A stretch of 28,329 nucleotides of DNA, taken from positions 1 to 28,329 of IMG/VR virus record IMGVR_UViG_3300024327_000758. One strand, given 5' to 3'. Source of the DNA: a virus. Position 1 is the first letter of the stretch. The number at the start of each line of letters is the position of its first letter. Both the position numbers and the translations under genes were made by a program. Below are positions 8,582 to 16,826 of the stretch, piece after piece. The notes under the pieces are model-generated. The model was not told the DNA's origin, searched no databases, and was given only the letters and a program-made list of their open reading frames with translations.

Positions 8582-11500
8582 TTACATCCTATTGTGTCCA
8601 ATTGGAGAGTTGAACATATTCTTATTAGCGGAGAGCTGAAGGCTCTCCATCATAACTTGCCTTTTGTATTTTTGCATTTCTGCTAGCTGATTTTCTCTCT
8701 GTTTGTTAACTTTTGCAGCTTCATGTACGTTTCTTGCCGCCAAAGTATCCTTTACCATATGATAGTTGTTTTCTCTTAAAGATCTAGTATTCAATTTATA
8801 CTCGTTCTTTTTGGAGCCCCTACTCTTTATCATGCTGCCTAGATCACTTTTAATTTGATCCAAACTTGAAAGAATTGAATTGGTGTTATATCCGAAAGAT
8901 TGTAAATCCAATTCATGTGCAGAAGAAAACTTTTTATCTGGCCTAAAGATACTAGTGTTATTCTTCGATTGAGAAGCCTTAAATCTTTCAGCGGTTTGAG
9001 TAATATCTCCCATGATTTGATCAGTTACGCCACCAGCCCTATCTGCTTGATTCATTAAAGAGTAGATAGACATCAAGTTTGCATTTCTTGATACCTTAGA
9101 GATGTTCGCTAAAGTGTTGAATGTAACCGTCTCTCCACTTGCTTTAGAAATCTCCTTATAGGCTTGGAAATATCCTGTGTTCCACATTCCCCTTTTGGAT
9201 TCTTGTGCTGATTCTTGTGCATCTTCAAAAGCTTTTTGATTATATATCGGCGGCTTGCCTTTGGACTTGTATGGCAAGTAGGCAGCAGCACCACGTTTAA
9301 CTAGCTCTAAATTTAAATTCTTTCCATCCACATAGATCATACCTACTTGTCGACCATATGTAGTGTCGCCTTGTCGACCAACAAGTCTTACATCTTTTGC
9401 TTTCGCAATTAATTCGCTAGCTATCGCCTTGGCCTTTTCTGCAAAAGGCTGAGCACGTCTATCTTGGTGAGCAATCTCCGGAGAGTCGATTCCTGCTAAA
9501 CGTATAGACATTGAATCTTGACGACCAGTGCCCATAAAACTCGATAGCGGTGAATTAATATTTCCTTTTCTTTTTATTGAGACCGTATCCGCGTCCTCAA
9601 CATTTATCTCGAATCTGCTTTTATCGAACTCATATTCAATAAGATTCTTGCCTCGAACTCCAGTCCCATACCTCTCCTGGTCAATTGGTTTCGCACCACT
9701 AAAGATGATATTCCGACTCTCTTTAGATGTACCCATCTGACGTCTAAAAGCAGTGGATAGGAACCTCTTAAAGAAGAATCCAATATCACCCTGCTCTGAG
9801 AAATGTCTAACACCAAATTTTTGCTGTATGTACTTGTGTCTCTCCCTTCTTAATTTATGATCTTCTAATACTCCTTGTGTATAAGCTGGACCTTGATAGG
9901 GCGAACCAAAATCTGTAAAAGCTTTGTTTAGCATTGAGGCTAAACCAGTTTGTGGCAAACCTTCCAGTCTGCCATATTTTGCCTTAACACTATTTATGTA
10001 AGCTTCCTGATCGTTACCATAGAACTGGCTTTGTGCTTCTAAAAACTGCTCGTAGTTTGGAGCTAAAAGCTCCCCTTGCTCCTCTTTATGAGCAGTCCTG
10101 GTAGATAGGACTGCTAATGCTCCGGTTAGTATTCCATATTTACCTAAATGACTCTTGCCTATTTCTCTCAATCCTTTTGACAAAGTAGGTGACTCTGCTC
10201 TTTGAGCAGTTCTACTAACGCTCTCCGCAGCGCTACTGACCGGTGGTACAACTCTAGGTGTCGGTGGGACGCTGGGAGGTGGTGGCGGAATAGGGCCTGG
10301 TGGCTTCACCCCAGGGGTGGGTCGTGGTGGTGTGGCTGGACTTGGCGGTGTAGCTGGACCTGGTGGCTTTGCTCCAGCACCTGGAGGTGATGGGGGCACA
10401 ACCCTAGGAGTTGGAACTATGCTTCTTCTAGAGCCCCTCGGCTTCAGTGGAGGGGTGGCTGGAGTGATAGATGTTCTTTCTATATCTCTACTTCCTATAA
10501 ACATCTGTATGTTGTCCAAAAATTGCTTGGTTACTTGTCCATCTCCAAGTCGCCTTGCAAACATATCTACTACTTTGTCTGAAGCTTCAGCATCTTTTAA
10601 AGCAACTTCCCGCATGCTTCCCTTTGTGGCTTCCACTACTGTACCTGAAGCGTCAAAGAAACTACTATATTTTGTTCTCGCCTCTACAAGTGCTTGAGTC
10701 TTGTCGACATGCTTATACTCATCCAAGTTCTCAAGATGCTTAAGTACATCATCAACACTTGTAAGATGAACTTGCTTACTCTTTGGGCCTACCTGGACTT
10801 TGCTCTTCTCAGTAATGTCGCCAAGTTTCTTAACTTGCTCTACAACTCTATATCCCGGCTTCTGCTGTCTTGTGACTAAAGATTTATTCTCAGCCATCTC
10901 CACCATGCTCTTACCTATACGTTGTCGAAATCCCAACTCATCTAATCCTGCCGAGACCTCCCCGCCACTTAATTTAGCTTGTTGATTAAAATAGTTCGCC
11001 AAACTTCCATAGGCCATGTGTCGAAAGTAAGCGCCCTTACCCTCGGATGCTTGCCTAAATAATTCCTTACCTTCTGCACCACCTAAGTCCACAAGTCGCT
11101 TAGCCTCTAATTGCTCCATTGACTCGGAGAATACTCTCGCCTCTGTAACGCTAGTGTCACCTAGCGCCATGTGAGACTCTGCTTCTTTCAAAGATTTAAT
11201 AGCATCATCCATAGATAGCTGTCGACCTTCTGTTTCAGCGAGTCGCATCTGCTCTGTGAATCCATATAAGCGGCCTTGAACCTCCATTGATAACGAAGTC
11301 GGAGCCTTCTCGTCTATAATCCCCTGATTTATTAATTGAGACTGTTGTGACTTAACCAAGTCCAAGATGTCTCGTACGTCGCCTTCACCGGTATGCTTTA
11401 ATACTGCTTCATAAAGCCCAGAGTAATCTTTACTCTTTAGTGCTTGAGCTTTAATCTTGTTGTACGCCAGGTTAGTAGAATAGAATGGATCACCAGATGT

Positions 11501-12766
11501 AGCAGACACACCTTCTATCACCCCATAAAAGGGGTTCTTAGTTAGTAGCTCTTTCTTCCCTGCTTTGACTCTGTCTATATTTAAAGTATCCAACTCCTTC
11601 TCATATCTGCCGTATTGAAATCCTTTGTGAAACTTATCTCTATCTAAAGGTGCCAATCCAGTACCTATAGTTCCACGATGTGCATTTAGGGCTTCAAGTG
11701 ATTCTTCTGCTAAGTCATTTATTTGGCCACCAAATTGTTTCGCCTCAAAAGAGGCATTAGCAATCCAAGTTACTTTCCCTTTGAGTGCGCTAGCTAAATC
11801 TCCTGTCATTAAATCTTTTATTGATGAAGTGTGCTTCCAGGTTAAACCACCTGTAAATCTTTCACTAATATCGCTAAGATCTCTACCGCTCGCCTTACTG
11901 ATCATCTCTACGAGCTCGTTAGTATTTCCGACACCACCACTAGAGATTCTTTCGAATACTCGTCGCTTCTCTATACTCTCAGGAGTTAGTTTACCTGTCG
12001 CCCTGTCAGTACCAATTTTAGCAGTCTCCAACTTAGCTTCATCAGCCATTAACAACGCTTGGAACCTATCCGTCTTGATTAAGTAGTCCTCAACACCAGA
12101 GACTACATCTTTTTTGCCTGCTTCAGGAACAACACCTTCAGCCAAGTCGAATACTGATATCTTGCCTGTAGTGTACTCATTAGCAAGATTCTTTACGGTG
12201 TCACCCATAGTAGTAACATCTTCGCCAGCCTTAATCATATCTATTAAAGTGCTGGCAAACTTACCATCCTTGTGACTTTTAACATCATACCTTCTAGAGG
12301 CTAATCTGCGCCCTCTACGAGATAGTCCCTGCTCACCACCTTCTTTATCAGTAACTATCAGTTCAGGCGTGGGCCTGAACATAAGACCCTTCTTTTCGGT
12401 AGGATCATACAAAGCTATTTGATGAATAATATCTGGGCCTCTAAGGCCTGTAGTTTCTATGTCCAGGAAGACAGACTTCTTAATTATTTCATCTCTGGAT
12501 AGACTTACATTTGGCCCAACATTCTTTATATTATATTTTGGAGCACCCGTAGAGTCTGTACCGCTACGTTCCGAAGCATGAATCGAGATTATTTCAGCCT
12601 TCTTACCATAGACTGCTTTTACCTTCTGAGCTATATCTGCTTCTACTTGCTTTGGAAGTAGGGCGAAGCCGTATTCTTCCTTCTTGCCATTGACAAGTAC
12701 TTCAACAAAGACATATTGAGGACTACCACTAGTGTTGATATAGGTGTGATACTTATTCTTAATCAT
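8582..12766 (-). CDS. Dual-nuclease giant protein: DEDDh exonuclease plus SNase-like domain (1394 aa)
   Basis: The N-terminal part carries a DEDDh 3'-5' exonuclease signature. Exo I is at residues 101-107 (LDIETTG, D102/E104). Exo II is N337-A-S-F-E341, with Glu where Asp is usual. Exo III is H458-x4-D463 followed by VRDILDL. A helical region (about 480-760) and a long Pro-rich linker (about 766-845) come next, then a short hydrophobic helix (about 876-888). A staphylococcal nuclease-like domain follows at about 1050-1200, with metal-site D1058/D1060, catalytic R1089 and E1097 (RLAGIDSPE) and R1139 (TYGR), so the catalytic set is intact. The exonuclease could trim or degrade DNA and the SNase cuts DNA or RNA. 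Placement beside the terminase and membrane-like virion proteins suggests a packaged, injected enzyme, or one acting on packaged ends. This role is inferred. The start overlaps the upstream gene by 8 bases. Confidence 0.9.
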   Translation of the reverse strand: MIKNKYHTYINTSGSPQYVFVEVLVNGKKEEYGFALLPKQVEADIAQKVKAVYGKKAEIISIHASERSGTDSTGAPKYNIKNVGPNVSLSRDEIIKKSVFLDIETTGLRGPDIIHQIALYDPTEKKGLMFRPTPELIVTDKEGGEQGLSRRGRRLASRRYDVKSHKDGKFASTLIDMIKAGEDVTTMGDTVKNLANEYTTGKISVFDLAEGVVPEAGKKDVVSGVEDYLIKTDRFQALLMADEAKLETAKIGTDRATGKLTPESIEKRRVFERISSGGVGNTNELVEMISKASGRDLSDISERFTGGLTWKHTSSIKDLMTGDLASALKGKVTWIANASFEAKQFGGQINDLAEESLEALNAHRGTIGTGLAPLDRDKFHKGFQYGRYEKELDTLNIDRVKAGKKELLTKNPFYGVIEGVSATSGDPFYSTNLAYNKIKAQALKSKDYSGLYEAVLKHTGEGDVRDILDLVKSQQSQLINQGIIDEKAPTSLSMEVQGRLYGFTEQMRLAETEGRQLSMDDAIKSLKEAESHMALGDTSVTEARVFSESMEQLEAKRLVDLGGAEGKELFRQASEGKGAYFRHMAYGSLANYFNQQAKLSGGEVSAGLDELGFRQRIGKSMVEMAENKSLVTRQQKPGYRVVEQVKKLGDITEKSKVQVGPKSKQVHLTSVDDVLKHLENLDEYKHVDKTQALVEARTKYSSFFDASGTVVEATKGSMREVALKDAEASDKVVDMFARRLGDGQVTKQFLDNIQMFIGSRDIERTSITPATPPLKPRGSRRSIVPTPRVVPPSPPGAGAKPPGPATPPSPATPPRPTPGVKPPGPIPPPPPSVPPTPRVVPPVSSAAESVSRTAQRAESPTLSKGLREIGKSHLGKYGILTGALAVLSTRTAHKEEQGELLAPNYEQFLEAQSQFYGNDQEAYINSVKAKYGRLEGLPQTGLASMLNKAFTDFGSPYQGPAYTQGVLEDHKLRRERHKYIQQKFGVRHFSEQGDIGFFFKRFLSTAFRRQMGTSKESRNIIFSGAKPIDQERYGTGVRGKNLIEYEFDKSRFEINVEDADTVSIKRKGNINSPLSSFMGTGRQDSMSIRLAGIDSPEIAHQDRRAQPFAEKAKAIASELIAKAKDVRLVGRQGDTTYGRQVGMIYVDGKNLNLELVKRGAAAYLPYKSKGKPPIYNQKAFEDAQESAQESKRGMWNTGYFQAYKEISKASGETVTFNTLANISKVSRNANLMSIYSLMNQADRAGGVTDQIMGDITQTAERFKASQSKNNTSIFRPDKKFSSAHELDLQSFGYNTNSILSSLDQIKSDLGSMIKSRGSKKNEYKLNTRSLRENNYHMVKDTLAARNVHEAAKVNKQRENQLAEMQKYKRQVMMESLQLSANKNMFNSPIGHNRM
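10232..10471 (-). other. Pro-rich interdomain linker segment of the dual-nuclease gene
   Basis: About 80 codons encode almost only Pro, Ala, Gly, Val, Thr and Ser with scattered Arg and Lys, in imperfect PPTPRVVPP and ATPP units. It separates the exonuclease-helical half from the SNase half. Its base composition (G-rich on the plus strand) departs sharply from the flanking gene and creates spurious antisense open frames. Confidence 0.8.
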
Positions 12767-13514
12767 CTAAAAGAATCTCTTTCGCACCCTCAGGAGCTTC
12801 AATAGAATACAGCGCTTCTCTCAGTTTAGAGATCTCTTCCAATACTCTAGAGCTGTTATTAGATTCGCCCATCTTTAACATGAATTCTGCTTTAGTCTTT
12901 CTAGTTTGAATCAGCTTATCCAACCACTTCTCTCTACGCTTCTCCAACTTATCTATCATATCTATTACAGGGTGCAACTTAGTAGTCTCAGCCCTATCCC
13001 CATTCTCATTAAAGCCAGTAACATCTGTCATCATAAAGTCTCTACCGTCACCCTTCTTATCTCCTTGAGACAAGACCATAAGACTTCTATTCTTATATAA
13101 ATCTATTAGAGCCAATTCATTGACAATAGACATCTCCACAGGATTATTAGGGTCTACATCTAGATGCTGCAGATAGTCTACAATCTTCTGCTCTACATAA
13201 AACTTCTCCATCACACACTCCCTACCTATAGGATACTGTGAGATCTCACCAAAATCTAACTCACCACAATCATCCATATCTGGTATTGGACAGCGCTTTA
13301 CAAAAGGACACTTTTCGGGACCTAAACATATCAAAGGTGCAGATGCATGCACACCACTCTTAATTGCACTAACAGAACGTTTAACGCGCGCCAATTTTTT
13401 ATTGTCTAATCTAGCTAGATAGGTAGAGTATTCATCATTGGACTTTGTTATAGTTTCAAAAAATTCGTTCTGACGTAGCTCTTTAGAATCAACTTTAGTA
13501 AGAGTATCTTTCAT
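12759..13514 (-). CDS. Cys-cluster protein, first gene of the virion operon, possible terminase-associated factor (251 aa)
   Basis: The start is set at the ATG 13514 because a strong GGAGG lies 8 bases upstream. A longer frame beginning at a GTG at 13544 lacks any ribosome site. Five Cys residues fall at 63, 69, 75, 83 and 100 (C-x5-C-x5-C-x7-C-x16-C), within CLGPEKCPF...RCPIP...DCGEL, which looks like a metal or Fe-S binding knuckle. The C-terminal 80 residues are helical and charged. As the first gene of an operon that contains the large terminase, a small-terminase or packaging-adaptor role is possible, but I do not recognise the family. It overlaps the dual-nuclease gene by 8 bases. Confidence 0.8.
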   Translation of the reverse strand: MKDTLTKVDSKELRQNEFFETITKSNDEYSTYLARLDNKKLARVKRSVSAIKSGVHASAPLICLGPEKCPFVKRCPIPDMDDCGELDFGEISQYPIGRECVMEKFYVEQKIVDYLQHLDVDPNNPVEMSIVNELALIDLYKNRSLMVLSQGDKKGDGRDFMMTDVTGFNENGDRAETTKLHPVIDMIDKLEKRREKWLDKLIQTRKTKAEFMLKMGESNNSSRVLEEISKLREALYSIEAPEGAKEILLDD

Positions 13515-13575
13515 ATCACTGGCCTCCTGATGCTTTGACATCACTATACACCATTACATAACTCAAAGGAAAACA
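13515..13575. promoter_or_regulatory. Divergent intergenic region between the two opposed operons
   Basis: Only 61 bases separate the divergent start codons, so both operons must start here or further upstream. On the plus strand AAAGGA at 13565-13570 serves the ParB-like gene. A TTGACA hexamer lies at 13535-13540 on the plus strand, but the matching -10 (CATAAC, 16 bases on) would place transcription start almost on the ATG. On the minus strand TATAGT occurs without a convincing -35. I therefore place promoters here by topology, not by a clear match. Confidence 0.4.
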
Positions 13576-14004
13576 ATGTCTTCTACAGTATACCTACCAA
13601 AAACTGAACTATACCCATACTCAAGACAATGGAACCTATCAAACTTATGGAGGCTTAGTGAAGATTTGCCTGTAACAGAGATGTCGGTGTCTGAGCTATG
13701 GGACAATATGTACTCAAAAGTATGGTGCTGGCAAAATGAAGACGAAGTAATCAACAATGAATTCTTTCTACATCACATGAAGCGTGTCTTAGATGCAGAC
13801 TTAAACTACTCAATAATACTCTCTGAAGAAAACTATATATTTGATGGAGTGCATAGGTTGATGAAGTGTAAGTACTTAGAGATAGAGACAGTAAGTTGCG
13901 TGCAATTTACAAAAGACCCACTAAGTAACTCTGACCAATCAGAGTTAGAATTTTTAAAAAAACTACAAAAGTCTAGGAAGGCTTTTTCTGAACGTACCAC
14001 ATAA
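13576..14004 (+). CDS. ParB/Srx-like small protein (142 aa)
   Basis: The central motif D90-G-V-H-R94, followed by a helix and a beta strand (IETVSCVQF), matches the ParB/sulfiredoxin-fold signature in which DGxHR contacts a nucleotide phosphate. In phages such domains occur in DNA-modifying or kinase-like enzymes as well as in DNA-binding partition proteins. With two glycosyltransferases downstream, a role in making or decorating a modified base is possible. That is inference. The protein is shorter than full ParB and has no visible DNA-binding helix-turn-helix. AAAGGA precedes the ATG by 5 bases. Confidence 0.65.
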   Translation: MSSTVYLPKTELYPYSRQWNLSNLWRLSEDLPVTEMSVSELWDNMYSKVWCWQNEDEVINNEFFLHHMKRVLDADLNYSIILSEENYIFDGVHRLMKCKYLEIETVSCVQFTKDPLSNSDQSELEFLKKLQKSRKAFSERTT

Positions 14005-14011
14005 GGAACAA

Positions 14012-14236
14012 ATGAATTATACACAAGCGGAACTACCGAGATATGAATTATCTAAATTGAATTTAAATGAGATAAACATAGAAATAGGCGCGCATGAAAA
14101 AGTAATAGAGTTCTATGAAGACTATCTATTGCGTAAAGGAGAAGATATTTGGGTGAACCAAAGACTAACCCATTTCTATGGACAACTAAGTGAATACATG
14201 ATAGCTAGAGAGTTACATATAGAGGTATCAACATGA
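14012..14236 (+). CDS. Small unknown protein (74 aa)
   Basis: The ATG follows the previous stop by 7 bases, and the ribosome site AAGGA (14003-14007) overlaps that stop codon, so the two genes are probably translationally coupled. The protein is helical and acidic (EKVIEFYEDYLLRKGED in the middle) with no known motif. Its TGA overlaps the ATG of the next tiny gene. No function is assigned. Confidence 0.65.
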   Translation: MNYTQAELPRYELSKLNLNEINIEIGAHEKVIEFYEDYLLRKGEDIWVNQRLTHFYGQLSEYMIARELHIEVST

Positions 14237-14301
14237 TTTTCTTAGCTATATTTGTCGCCTCAATAATACTGCTGTACGTAATAGCGGAGTATATTGCATG
14301 A
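14233..14301 (+). CDS. 22-residue single-pass membrane peptide
   Basis: This frame starts with an ATGA overlap on the upstream stop and ends with an ATGA overlap on the glycosyltransferase start, so it exactly fills the gap between two genes. The peptide is almost wholly hydrophobic (Ile, Leu, Val, Ala, Phe), with one acidic residue near its C-terminus, and would span a membrane once. The double coupling supports a real gene. It could instead be only a reinitiation leader for the glycosyltransferase. It is too short to classify. Confidence 0.5.
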   Translation: MIFLAIFVASIILLYVIAEYIA

Positions 14302-15050
14302 AAAAAATCGCCTGTTTAGCCACTGTACAAGAGAGGCAAAGCTCTCTGTTGCAAACAATAGCTTCTATCTACAATCAAGTAGATGAAGTACACGTGTATT
14401 TAAACGACTACGAAAGAAAACCAGCTATACTTTACGTAAAGGTGTTTAATAACTTCAAAAACGTAAAATTACATTTTGGACCAGAATTAGCTGGTGACTT
14501 AGGTGACGCCGCTAAATTTTATTTTATAGATAAACTCCCTGAATGTTATTACTTTACATTAGACGACGACCTCTTTTATCCTCAAAACTATGTAAAAAAA
14601 CATCTAGAGTTTCAAGAATACTTTAATAATGAGATAATAACTACATATCACGGGCGCTCTCTATTTAAATTCCCTTTGAAAGGCTTTTACCACCCAGAGC
14701 TCTCTTCGGATGTAAAGTGCCTTCGTGAATCTAAATACCCGCAGTTCACTCAGTTTGGGGGCACCGGCGTAATGTGTATTCCTACTCATAAAATAAAACT
14801 CGCTTTAAACGATTTTGGTGCTGAAAGAAACATGGCAGATGTGTGGGTTGGAATATATTCACAACGCAACAATATACCAATATTAACTTTGCCTCATGCT
14901 CAGGGTGAAATAACGCACAATAAGATAGACATGAAAACCACTACATACAGTACGTGCAACAAAGCAGATGCACCTAAAGATGTTATCAATAGAGAATTAG
15001 ACGGATTGAAACTCGTGACCTACACGATGAAAGCAGATATGAAACCATGA
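14298..15050 (+). CDS. GT-A-like glycosyltransferase (250 aa)
   Basis: The protein opens with ACLATVQERQSSLLQTIASI, a typical family-2-like nucleotide-sugar entry strand and helix. It reaches an acidic metal-binding motif D89-D-D91 in YYFTLDDDLFYP, the GT-A DxD equivalent. An ADVWVG segment around residue 193 may be the acceptor-side acidic motif. It would transfer a sugar from a nucleotide donor. The acceptor (modified DNA base, capsid or host surface glycan) is unknown. GCGGAG lies 8 bases before the ATG. It is followed by a second glycosyltransferase with a 4-base overlap. Confidence 0.75.
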   Translation: MKKIACLATVQERQSSLLQTIASIYNQVDEVHVYLNDYERKPAILYVKVFNNFKNVKLHFGPELAGDLGDAAKFYFIDKLPECYYFTLDDDLFYPQNYVKKHLEFQEYFNNEIITTYHGRSLFKFPLKGFYHPELSSDVKCLRESKYPQFTQFGGTGVMCIPTHKIKLALNDFGAERNMADVWVGIYSQRNNIPILTLPHAQGEITHNKIDMKTTTYSTCNKADAPKDVINRELDGLKLVTYTMKADMKP

Positions 15051-15811
15051 AAATAATGATTGGATTGCCCGCTTGGAAAAGACCTAATGTATTAAGGGTG
15101 CACACTTACTATATGACCAAATATATAGTTCCGGAATTGAACAGAAGAGGTTTTGAGGTAGACTATTTGGTTGTAGGCAGTAGCAAGACTGAAAGAGACG
15201 TTGTCGAAAAGTTTGGTAATGTCGAATTTTACGAAATGCCAAATATATTGTCTAATAAAAATAACCATATATACAACCAAGCGAAAGCCAGGAATGTAGA
15301 CTTTTTACTTTGGCTCGGCTCTGATGACTTTGTGGCTTTAGACTTACTTCTGTTTTCAATAGAAGTCGCTATAAAGAATGAGTACTGGTCATCATTGAAG
15401 AACATGTACATGTACGATTCTTCTTTAAAAGTCATGAAGCATTTTATAGGCTATTTGCCTGGGGCCAGCCTAGTGGAGCATGGTTTGGGCGCAGGCAGGA
15501 TCTATACTAAGAAAGCATTACAAAGCCTACCTGAAGATGTTTTTGGTTACAACAAGATGAGTGGTATGGACGGCTGTCTTAAGCAAGCACTGGATCAACT
15601 CAATGTTCCAGTAAATCAAAGACTGATTACGTCCAGTCCAAATAAAACTATGTTTAGTTTTAAAACAGAGCAAAACATATGGTCGGTAAATGATTTCCCT
15701 CCGCAAATTTTACATACGATGGATTTCGATTTTAACAGTGCTAATTTTCATTGGCTGGATGATTCTGTAAAAGTGATGTTGGATATGATTGAGCCAAAAA
15801 ACCTTATGTAG
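15047..15811 (+). CDS. Second GT-A-like glycosyltransferase (254 aa)
   Basis: The N-terminus MKIMIGLPAWKRP is the usual first strand and loop of family-2-like glycosyltransferases. The motif L90-G-S-D-D94 occupies the DxD position after NVDFLLWL. Residues NIYNQAKARN-like helix features (NNHIYNQAKARN at 72-83) resemble the helix that aligns donor nucleotides. It is coupled to the first transferase by an ATGA overlap, so the two enzymes probably act in series or on the same acceptor. It is the last gene of this operon. No clear terminator follows. Confidence 0.7.
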   Translation: MKIMIGLPAWKRPNVLRVHTYYMTKYIVPELNRRGFEVDYLVVGSSKTERDVVEKFGNVEFYEMPNILSNKNNHIYNQAKARNVDFLLWLGSDDFVALDLLLFSIEVAIKNEYWSSLKNMYMYDSSLKVMKHFIGYLPGASLVEHGLGAGRIYTKKALQSLPEDVFGYNKMSGMDGCLKQALDQLNVPVNQRLITSSPNKTMFSFKTEQNIWSVNDFPPQILHTMDFDFNSANFHWLDDSVKVMLDMIEPKNLM

Positions 15812-16082
15812 AAAAATAAATTATTAAATTAAATATTTTAGAAACGCGTTTTTTTAATACGGGTCAAAATGTTGGCCGCAAAAAGTATAATAGTAGGGGT
15901 AGGGACAATATACAGGCTGTTAAATGATAAGTATGGATTATGTTTAGGGATAAGTTAAGCCTATTAGGGGAAGATAGTTATATAGATTATATTTAGGGGT
16001 ATTTATATTAATGGTAGTTTTGCACTTTTAAAGTTGCGAGCCTACCCCCGTTTGAGCATGGGTTAAGCTTACCCCCTACACG
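15812..16082. other. ORF-free intergenic region with TAGGG-type motifs
   Basis: This 271-base AT-rich stretch separates the glycosyltransferase operon from the region 3 genes. It contains at least four plus-strand TAGGG/TAGGGG motifs (near 15892, 15946, 15964 and 15992), and two on the other strand (16043 and 16072). A near-palindrome GGGTTAAGCTTACCC lies near 16060. The 10-base palindrome AAACGCGTTT at 15842-15851 runs into T residues but has no loop. No promoter is convincing. The cluster could be protein-binding iterons. Confidence 0.4.
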
Positions 16083-16119
16083 TCAGTGATAAATCAAACA
16101 CCTACATCACTGATTTTTT
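16083..16119 (+). terminator. Rho-independent terminator
   Basis: An 8-bp perfect stem TCAGTGAT (16083-16090) and ATCACTGA (16106-16113), with a 15-base AT-rich loop, is followed immediately by six T residues. It ends transcription entering region 3 from the left and lies only 20 bases before the next ATG, so it may also act as an attenuator for that gene. Confidence 0.8.
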
Positions 16120-16139
16120 GTCCCAGAAAGGACATTATT

Positions 16140-16673
16140 ATGGATACTTGGCAAATCATCGTCACAAGCATCATCATCTTTTATATTGCGTTCTTCACTC
16201 AATACTTATTCTTAGGATGCTCTATTTTGGAATTCATCGAGAATAAGAAAATTGAAGCTGAGAACCAAGCCTTCCAGGCATGGAAGCTTGGCTTCATCGC
16301 CCCTGGGAAGCTTGCTTACATAAATGCAATCGCGTCTCAGCCCTTCTACCTCTTTGAGGTAGCAACCTGGGAGCGAGTACAAGTCTTTCATCACGTTGAT
16401 GAAGAGTGGTACGATATTGGCGCTCATGCCTTGAGAGGTTACGTGAAGATCAACAAAGAAGGTGTAATTGGCCTCTCTAAAGGTCGGCATCTCGTGGAGA
16501 GTAAGTGTCGTATCATGATTCGAGTTAATGAGGGTGGGCCTTGCTATATCCTGGACCCTTCACTCAAGGAGGGTGAGAGGAACACGTGGCATGAGCGTTA
16601 CAAGCCTTATCGTGTGGAGCGCAGGTTCCAACGTCAGCAGTGGCCAAATCGTTGGGGCGGAACGTCCATCTAA
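16140..16673 (+). CDS. Small membrane-anchored protein (177 aa)
   Basis: The ATG at 16140 is preferred over an in-frame GTG at 16086 because AAAGGAC lies at the right distance and the GTG falls inside the terminator. A single hydrophobic segment spans about residues 5-27 (WQIIVTSIIIFYIAFFTQYLF region), leaving a 150-residue soluble part. That part mixes beta-like stretches with a basic, Trp/Arg-rich tail (RRFQRQQWPNRWGG). I know no family. Its own terminator follows, so it forms a one-gene unit. It may share a membrane site with the two downstream proteins that also begin with hydrophobic segments. Confidence 0.7.
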   Translation: MDTWQIIVTSIIIFYIAFFTQYLFLGCSILEFIENKKIEAENQAFQAWKLGFIAPGKLAYINAIASQPFYLFEVATWERVQVFHHVDEEWYDIGAHALRGYVKINKEGVIGLSKGRHLVESKCRIMIRVNEGGPCYILDPSLKEGERNTWHERYKPYRVERRFQRQQWPNRWGGTSI

Positions 16674-16674
16674 T

Positions 16675-16714
16675 CCCCCGCTTATGTTTTTTGGAACCCT
16701 TCGGGGGCTTTTTT
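16675..16714 (+). terminator. Rho-independent terminator after the 177-aa gene
   Basis: CCCCCG at 16675-16680 can pair with CGGGGG at 16702-16707, or a tighter CCC-TTCG-GGG hairpin can form just before the T run at 16709-16714. The structure begins one base after the stop codon. Confidence 0.75.
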
Positions 16715-16751
16715 AATTTACCCTACTTTAATGGATGATCTAAGCACATCC
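16715..16751 (+). promoter_or_regulatory. Conserved promoter-like box followed by 5' hairpin (copy 1)
   Basis: Right after the terminator T run comes AATTTA, then CCCTACTTTAAT, then GG. The copy at 18032 has AATTTA, TTCCCTTTAAT, GG in the same place. In both cases the GG starts a hairpin of different sequence but equal position: here GGATG (16733-16737) pairs with CATCC (16747-16751). Conserved upstream bases plus a structure kept by different bases fit a promoter with transcription starting at GG and a protective 5' stem-loop. The recognising polymerase is unknown. The candidate phage RNA polymerase downstream is an obvious possibility. Confidence 0.55.
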
Positions 16752-16826
16752 ATCTCTCATGTTGAGGGTAAAGCACATTAGTGCAATGCTTCTACGCAAA
16801 CTCTAGTTGTCGAAAAGGACATCATC

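Noticed and set aside
10202-10743. Antisense frames over the Pro-rich linker
   Set aside because: They are Gly/Trp/Cys-rich by-products of the Pro-codon bias on the other strand and have no ribosome sites.
15842-15855. AAACGCGTTT palindrome followed by T residues as a terminator for the glycosyltransferase operon
   Set aside because: The palindrome has no loop, and its effective stem would be only three pairs.
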